This document shows, in pieces, positions 56,936 to 64,000 of a stretch of DNA of 64,000 nt. The stretch is from Haematobia irritans (Eukaryota > Arthropoda > Insecta > Diptera > Muscidae). Where the stretch lies: positions 65,790,891 to 65,854,890 of the forward strand of contig NC_134398.1 in the NCBI RefSeq assembly GCF_050003625.1, written 5' to 3'. Each line of letters opens with the position of its first letter. Within the stretch, counting starts at the first letter, position 1. Position numbers and translations under genes: made by a program. Under the pieces are notes generated by a model. That model saw only the letters and a list, made by a program, of their open reading frames with translations, made no database searches and was not told the origin of the DNA.

Positions 56936-59141
56936 TTAAAACCTCCTAACACCATCTTCTAAATTGTATGTAAGTCCATACGTGGTATATATCAAATCAA
57001 AAAAGATCGATCCAATACGTATATAATTCAGTTCGACAAAGTAGACATAACATTTTGACAAAATTTTCTACAGAAATAAAATTTTCACAAAATTTTCTAT
57101 AGAAATAAAAATTTTGACAAAATTTTCTATAGAAAGAAAATTTTGACAAAAATTTCTACAGAAATAAAATTTTAACAAAATTTTCTATAGAAATAAACTT
57201 TTGACAAAATTTTCTATAGAAATAAAATCTTGGTAGATTTTTTTTGGCTCGAGTGGCAACCATGATTATGAACCGAATAAAATTTGAACAAAATCTTCTA
57301 TAGAAATACAATTTTAACAAAATTTTCTATAGAAATAAAATTTTGACAATGATGAAAATTTTATTATGAACCGAATAAAATTTTAACAAAATTTTCTCTA
57401 GAAATAAATTTTTGACAAAATTTTCTATAGAAATAAAATTTTGGTAGATTATTTTTGGCTCTAGTGGCAACCATGATTATGAACCGATATGGACCAATTT
57501 TTGTGTGATTGGACCAATTTTGGTATGGTTGTTAGCGACCATATACTAACACCACGTTCCTAATTTGAACCGGATCGGATGAATTTTGTTCCTCCAAGAG
57601 GCTCCGGAGGTCAAATCTGGAGAACGTTTTATATGGGGGCTATATATAATTATGGACCGATATGGACCAATTCTGCCACGGTTGTTAAAGATCATATACT
57701 AACACCATGTTCCAAATTACAACCGGATTGGATGAAATTTGCTTCTCTTGGAGACTTCGCAAGCCAAATCTGGGGATCGGTTTATATGGGGGCTATATAT
57801 AATTATGAACCGATGTGGACCAATTTTTGCATGGTTGTTAGAGACCATATACCAATATCATGTACCAAATTTCAGGCGGATCGGATGAAATTTGCTTCTC
57901 TTTGAGGCTCCGCAAGCCAAATCTGGGGATCGGTTTATATGGGGGCTATATAAAATTATGGACCGATGTGGACCAATTTTTGCATGATTGTTAGAGACCA
58001 TATACCAACACCATGTACCAAATTTCAGCCGGATCGGATGCAATTTGCTTCTCTGTGAGGCTTCGCAAGCCAAATCTGGAGATCGGTTTATATGGGGTCT
58101 ATATATAATTATGGACCGATGTGGACCAATTTTTGCATGGTTGTTAGAGACCATATACCAACATCATGTACCAAATTTCAGCCGGATCGGATGAAATTTG
58201 CTTCTCTTTGAGGCTCCGCAAGCCAAATCTGGGGATCGGTTTATATGGGGGCTATATATAATTATGGACCGATGTGGACCAATTTTTGTACGGTTGTTAG
58301 AGACCATATACCAATACCATGTACCAAATTTCAGCCGGATCGGATGCAATTTGCTTCTCTGTGAGGCTTCGCAAGCCAAATCTGGAGATCGGTTTATATG
58401 GGGTCTATATATAATTATGGACCGATGTGGACCAATTTTTGCATGGTTGTTAGAGACCATATACCAACATCATGTACCAAATTTCAGCCGGATCGGATGA
58501 AATTTGCTTCTCTTTGAGGCTCCGCAAGCCAAATCTGGGGATCGGTTTATATGGGGGATATATATAATTATGGACCGATGTGGACCAATTTTTGCATGAT
58601 TGTTAGAGACCATATACCAACACCATATACCAAATTTCAGCCGGATCGGATGAAATATGCTTCTCTTAGAGGCTCCACAAGCCAAATCTGGGGATCGGTT
58701 TATATGGGGGCTATATATAATTATGGACCGATGTGGACCAATTTTTGCATGGTTGTTAGAGACCATATACCAACATCATATACCAAATTTCAGCCGGATC
58801 GGATGAAATATGCTTCTGTTAGAGGTTCCACAAGCCAAATCTGAGGGTCCCTTTATATGGGGGCTATACGTAAAAGTGGACCGATATGGCCCATTTTCAA
58901 TTCCATCCGACCTACATCGATAACAACTACTTGTGCCAAGTTTCAAGTCGATAGCTTGTTTCGTTCGGAAGTTAGCGTGATTTCAACAGACGGACGGACG
59001 GACATGCTTAGATCGACTCAGAATTTCACCACGACCCAGAATATATATACTTTATGGGGCCTTAGAGCAATATTTCGATGTGTTACAAACGGAATGGCAA
59101 AGTTAATATATCACCATCCTATGATGGAGGGTATAAAAAGT
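56936..59141 (+). mobile_element. Helentron-like element, family D, longest unit array
   Basis: Resumes after TTAA at 'aacctcctaacaccatcttc'. The minisatellite is at 57,040-57,440, then about nine units. GGACCAATTTTTG starts fall at 58,124, 58,277, 58,430, 58,583 and 58,736, exactly 153 bp apart. It then has ACGGACGGACGGAC (58,990-59,003) and the end CACCATCCTATGATGGAGGG with TATAAAA. Seven frames of 66-108 codons on both strands are by-products of the units. Confidence 0.8.
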
Positions 59142-59536
59142 TAATATTTGATTTAAGGACTTTTTTGAGACAAAGAATACATTTTCAAAAAACTTTACAT
59201 GGATCTAAAGATTATGACCTTCCCTTAAGGATTTTGATTTCGAAACAAAGAAATAAATACAGTTTCTTGAAATCTTAGGATCCATAAAATGATAATTAGG
59301 ATACAGTTCTGAATCATCGAATTTTCATTCTCGAGCTGCGCCGAAGAAATAAGGGTTGTTTAAAAATTCACATTATAACCGATACTTCAAAGAACAAAAT
59401 GTTCAAAATAAGCCTATATTTAAAGCTTAAATAACATACAGTTGTCCTTTGTGTCGAGTAAATTGCCTTAAAATTTGATTCCATAGTCTTTCATAATAGG
59501 TCAGTGTTTTTTCGTATAGATTTACTTCTTTCCTAA
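59142..59536 (-). mobile_element. MITE family E2 fragment
   Basis: 'gaccttcccttaaggatttt' with flanking words parallels 4870-4900, and 'gaatcatcgaattttcattc' parallels E2 interior. No termini were found. Confidence 0.45.
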
Positions 59537-59727
59537 ATTTATACCCTTCACCGCTACTGTGATACAGGGTATAAAATGTTTGTTTGTTTGTATGTAACGC
59601 AAAGAAGGACCAGTCTCAGATCCATTGTTTAGTATACCGATCGCTTTATACTTAAATTCTGAGTCGATTTAGCAATGTCCGTCTGTCTGTCTGTTCATGT
59701 GTTTTTGTGTGCAAAATACAGCTTGTA

Positions 59728-59956
59728 CACCCAAAGAAAAAATACTTTCCTCAGGAACGAACTTTTAGACAAACGAAATTCCCCTTTCTTACAAAGTCTT
59801 TTCTTTTAGACCAAATGACCCCAAATTTATGATATGCGATTCAACGATTGTCCCCACTTCCTTTTATTTGCCTTTAAATAAAATTCTTTAGCATCAAAAG
59901 AAAACTTAGCTTGTCTAAAACTTCGTTCCTCAGAAAAGAAAACTATCCTTTCAATG
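59728..59956. mobile_element. Fold-back MITE with CACCCAAAGAAAA end, TA duplication
   Basis: TA lies on both sides (59,726-59,727; 59,957-59,958). The inverted halves share CTCAGGAACGAACTTTTAGA and CAAACGAA, with the right half reading TCTAAAACTTCGTTCCTCAG. 229 bp, inserted in B text that is uninterrupted at 2250-2265 (CAGCTCGCAGTTTTAGTCC). Confidence 0.75.
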
Positions 59957-60269
59957 TAGTTAAAGTCCCAACGTCTTCAAAATTGGCATAGGGATTTACT
60001 TCGGTTTAAAGGCAATCGCTATTGTTTGTGGAAAAATCGATTCAGATTTCGATAAAATTATCACCGATAATTGGCGTGTTTATCAACTGATCTTCTTCAA
60101 ATTTTGTACAACCGAAGATTTTGTGAGTCTTGAAAAACTTTAAAATATTAGCGGGATCGGTTCAGATTTTGATACAGCTCCTATATATATTTCGCACATA
60201 CAGGACCAGATTTTCATATTTGCTTCAAATTTTGCACAAGAAGTACATTTGATTGTGCTGTCATTGCAG

Positions 60270-60738
60270 ATAGCGATGAATTTAACATGGGCTTGTCATA
60301 GGATGGATGTCCACCAGCTGTTGCGCTGAATTTGCATAAATTCTTAATGTGTGATCCGAATACAGTTGTTTGGATGTGAATTGGGAAATTTTGTGATATT
60401 TTACCAAATAAATAATTTTTAAATTTTTCTAAGATTTTAAATGCATTCTAGCGCTTGCCTGAAACGTTTGACGTCACATGTTTTCAAAAATTCGCAATTT
60501 TTCTAAAATGAATTTAGCATTTTATTCGACAAAATTGTAATAATTTGTACCATTTTATTAATTCTTACTCAGTTTTTAACCTTTTTGAAACAAATAAAGA
60601 TAAACTTACCAATTAAAAATATGAAAAAAGCGAGTTATAAAAATTTAATTAAAAGAATTTCATGTTTAGTTAAATTAAGAAGCATCTTTGGTTTTAAAGT
60701 TGTGTCTTCAGAAGAACTTCTAATCTTTTTGCTTTTTA
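60270..60738 (-). mobile_element. MITE with CCCAGCAAA ends, copy 4 (ends worn)
   Basis: 'acatgggcttgtcataggat' and 'tggatgtccac' match 46,797-46,830. 'aaagcgagttataaaaattt' matches 47,098-47,116. The terminal CCCAGC is lost on both sides. Confidence 0.6.
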
Positions 60739-61010
60739 TATTGTCAAGTGTGCCCAATTTGGTTCAAATCGTTTCAGATTTAGATATAGCTTCCATATAT
60801 ATCTTTCGCCCAATTTGGATGCATTTGACAAAAATTTCATACCGATTTACTTAAATTAGCATTGTAGCAATGTGTGCCAAATTTGGTTCAAATCGGTTAA
60901 GATTTAGATATAGCTCCCATATAACATATATGTATGTACATCTGATCTACAAAATGATGAAGGGTATAATATAGTGGGCCCAGCATGACTTTAGTCGTTA
61001 CTTACTTGTT

Positions 61011-63047
61011 ATACCCACCACCATAGAATGGTGACGGGGGTATAATAAGTTTGTCATTCCGTTTGTAACACATCGAAATATCGATTTCCGACTATATAAA
61101 GTATATATATTCTTGATCAGGGAGAAATTCTAAGACGATATAACGATGTCCGTCTGTCCGTCTGTCTGTCTGTTGTAATCACGCTACAGTCTTCAATAAT
61201 GAAGCAATCGTGCTGAAATTTTGCACAAACTCGTCTTTTGTCTGCAGACAGGTCAAGTTCGAAGATGGGCTATATCGGTCCAGGTTTTGATATAGTCCCC
61301 ATATAAACCGACCTCCCGATTTGGGGTCTTGGGCTTATAGAAATCGTAGTTTTTATCCAATTTGCCTGAAATTGGAAATCTAGTGGTATTGTAGGACCAC
61401 AAATACGTGTGCCAAAAATTGTGAGTATCGATCCATGTTTTGGTATAGCCCCCATATAGACCGATTTCCCGATTTTACTTGTTGGGCTTATAGAAACCGC
61501 AGTTTTTATCCAATTTGCCTGAAATTTGAAATCTAGAGACCTCTTTATGACCATAAAGAGGTGTGCCAAAAATGGTGAGTATCGGTCCATGTTTTGGTAT
61601 AGCCCCCATATAGACCGATCTCCCGATTTTACTTCTTGGGCTTATAGAAACCGCAGTTTTTATCCAATTTGCCTGAAGTTTGAAATCTAGAGGTATTTTA
61701 TGACCATAAAGAGGTGTGCCAAAACTGGTGAGTATCGGTCCATATTTTGGTATAGCCCCCATATAGACCGATCTCCCGATTTTACTTCTTGGGCTTATAG
61801 AAACCACAGTTTTTATTCAATTTATCTGAAATTGGAAATCTAGAGGTATTGTAGGACCACAAATACGTGTACCAAAAATTGTGAGTATCGATCCATATGT
61901 TGGTATAGCCCCCATATAGACCGATCTCCCGATTTTACTTCTTGGGCTTATAGAAATCGTAGTTTTTATCCAATTTGCCTGAAATTTGAAATCTAGAGGT
62001 ATTTTATTACCATAAAGAGGTGTGCCAAAACTGGTGAGTATCGGTCCATATTTTGGTATAGCCCCCATATAGACCGATCTCCCGATTTTACTTCTTGGGC
62101 TTATAGAAACCGCAGTTTTTATCCAATTTATCTGAATTTGGAAATCAAAAGGTACTTTAAAATCGTAAAGAGGTGTGCCAAAAATGGTGAGGATCGGTCT
62201 ATGTTTTGGTATGGTGCCCATATAAACCGACCTCCCGATTTGGGGTCTTGGGCTTATAGAAACCGTAGTTTATATCCAATTTGCCTGAAATTGGAAATCT
62301 AGATGTATTTTAGGACCATAAATAGGTGTGCCGAAAATGATGAGTACCGGTCCATATTTTGGTATAGCCCCCATATAGACCAATTTTCCGATTTTACTTC
62401 TTGGGCTTCTAGAATCCAAATTTTTTATCCAATTTGCCTGAAATTGGAAATCTAGAGGTATTTTCGGGCCATAAAGAGGTGTGCCGAAAACGGTGAGTAT
62501 CGGTCCATATTTTAGTATAGCCCCCATAAGAACGATTTCCACATTTAACACCTTGGGTTTCTAGAAACCGTAGTTTTTATCTGATTTGCCTGAAATTCTA
62601 AATATTCTGGTATTTGAGGCTCACAAAAACGTGTATCGGATTAAGTTTTTATCGGTCCATTTGGTAATGCCTCCATATAGACCGACTTCACTTCTTGAGG
62701 GTGTAGAAGGCCAACTCATCATGAAAATTGCTTGAAACTCAATGCAAAATTTCCAAATTTTACTTCTCGGGTGCAAATCTACAGATTTAAGATTTCAAAT
62801 CAAGACGTTATTTTATAATTTTCTTGCACATTTACAAGAGATGTTAATAATTCCTCTAAAACTCAAACAAAAATGGTTCTTATAAATCCAGAATCTGATA
62901 TAGTCCTCATAGGTGAAATCTTTAAATTTATATTCCGGAAGTGTCCTCAAGCCCTCCTGAAATTTCAAAGGAAACCCTAATATTTGGTTCATGGTTGTGG
63001 GTATTTAAGATTCGGCCCGGCCGAACTTACTGCTGTATATACTTGTT
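61011..63047 (-). mobile_element. Helentron-like element, family C, complete copy 3
   Basis: Hairpin TATACCCACCACCATAGAAT then GGTGACGGGGGTATAATAAG. Core TATATATTCTTGATCAGGGA, and GTCCGTCTGTCCGTCTGTCT at 61,147-61,166. Unit starts (CGGTCCAT or CGATCCAT) fall at 61,583, 61,736, 61,889 and 62,042, exactly 153 bp apart. The terminal hairpin is ATTCGGCCCGGCCGAACTTA with TATATACTTGTTTTA. The 93-134 codon minus-strand frames (repeating MGAIPKYGPILT) are unit translations. Confidence 0.85.
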
Positions 63048-64000
63048 TTATTTTAGGGAAGTCATGCCTTTGTCTCATAATCACTACAAAAATACTTAAG
63101 TGAAGGTCAAAACCTTTGGAACCAAATACAATTTTTTCTGAGTGTATAGTCTCATCGAATCGACTGCGCCCAACATTCTCTGTTTCTACTGCTTAATTTG
63201 TAATAGGTTAAAAAATGTCTGTAGGCTTTAATAAATATATGGCTTGTTTATTTATTTAACTTTAGATTTCTAAGGATGGTTTCAGCACGTGTTTGCTTTG
63301 AAAAAGTACATATCGTATACGGTACATTAGAGTGGGTTATTTTTGAGTCTAAATATTCAACAATTATTCTGACAATAATAATAGTATAACTTGAGTTAGA
63401 ACTCCAAACGAAACAAATGAGACTACAAAAAAGAACACTTCGCAGACTATTCCACTTCCACACCCGGCTACTCAATAACTCATTGGACTACCCACCTTCA
63501 ATCAACTCCATTTAAAACTTTTGTGAAATCTCTCATTCCCATTGACGTTACCGGATATGAGACTTTTATTTGTGAGGAAAAATATACAAAAACAATTTGC
63601 CATCTTTGCTACTGTGTCCACATACACATTTGTCCATTTAATCATGCGACAATCTCGTGTTATTGCAGATTGTGCGAGTAAATATGAGTAAAACTGAAAT
63701 TAGCGTTGTTTAAAACGTGACACTATTTTTAGTTGCTATTATTTCGACTGTTGTCATAGTGATTATAAGAGTGACAGTGACATTTGAAAACACCAAAGTC
63801 TGTTTGTTTTATGAAGATTAGAGATGATATCCACAATTTATGGTTGATGGAAATATGATGACATTGAATGAGACAACCACACACAGAGAATTCAGTCAAA
63901 AAATGAAAATTATGTCAGAAGATCATGGTGGGATAAACGTTCGAAATATTTTAATGTAATCTAATTAGCCTTATTTTCTTTCAAACAATGAAAATCACCT
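63048..64000. other. Stretch without a recognisable gene
   Basis: Bases 63,085-63,145 resemble the right end of E2 ('aacctttggaaccaaataca', TTTTTTCTGAGTG followed by TA). The rest is unassigned, and the 75-codon minus-strand frame has no features. Confidence 0.4.

Larger units (their letters stand above)
59537..61010 (-). mobile_element. Helentron-like element, family B, copy 6, with two nested MITEs
   Basis: Hairpin ATACCCTTCACCGCTACTGT then GATACAGGGTATAA. GTCCGTCTGTCTGTCTG is at 59,678-59,694. The B units are diverged, and the worn terminus is TATAGTGGGCCCAGCATGACTTTAG with TTACTTACTTGTT. MITEs interrupt it at 59,728 and about 60,270. Confidence 0.7.

Noticed and set aside
57579..58800. 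CRISPR array
   Set aside because: The repeats are 153 bp, imperfect, with no short conserved repeat plus unique spacer and no cas genes. The genome is eukaryotic.
57579..59278. Multiple 66-108 codon frames on both strands
   Set aside because: D-unit by-products; sense and antisense are equally open.
61270..62551. Several 93-134 codon minus-strand frames with repeating MGAIPKYGPILTIFGTPLYG
   Set aside because: They are translations of 153-bp C units. The same DNA is open in other frames, codon use is not protein-like, and all copies carry independent stops.

Overview
The window looks like intergenic or intronic DNA from a higher fly, most likely a calyptrate or muscid relative. The grounds are strong AT richness, dense INE-1/DINE-1/mini-me type repeats carrying GTCY microsatellites, a tRNA-derived SINE, and a Tc1/mariner transposase of DD41D spacing. 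I find no intact host gene. Almost every open frame longer than 60 codons is either a by-product of 153-bp tandem units, whose length is a multiple of three, or a piece of mariner transposase. All calls come from reading the sequence by eye; no database search was run, and family letters are local labels.

Layout. 1-15.1 kb: Helentron-like elements of three related families (B, C, D) mixed with MITEs, and a small captured coding fragment at 14.29-14.41 kb inside a B element. 15.4-16.0 kb: a fold-back MITE beside a Tigger-like MITE. 17.9-24.7 kb: a C element split by a probable hAT-type insertion that now holds a B element, a D element, an inverted-repeat MITE and a SINE. 25.0-35.4 kb: a deeply nested stack. 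An outer TA-flanked element holds a second CAC...GTG element, which holds a 7.1-kb unit with hAT ends and a perfect 8-bp target duplication, which holds two mariner copies. One mariner copy is itself split by another copy of the tRNA-carrying CAC...GTG element. 35.4-48.4 kb: mostly MITEs, one Helitron with canonical ends, and tandem duplications. 48.4-59.1 kb: a D element split by a TTAA-flanked piggyBac-like MITE, with a further D element, another tRNA-carrying element and mariner copies in between. 59.5-63.05 kb: one B and one C element. The last kilobase is featureless.

Main observations. (1) B, C and D differ in sequence but share a 153-bp unit, a TATACCC...GGGTATA hairpin at one end and a GC-rich hairpin before an ACAAGTA-type terminus at the other. 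(2) A CAC...GTG transposon family carries tRNA-like Pol III promoter modules, two of them divergent in the best copy. (3) Three mariner copies are all exactly 933 bp but derive from at least two different internal deletions. (4) Many MITE families with different interiors have ends of the form TA|CAC...GTG|TA. (5) Comparing empty and filled sites inside the window gives a relative order of insertion.
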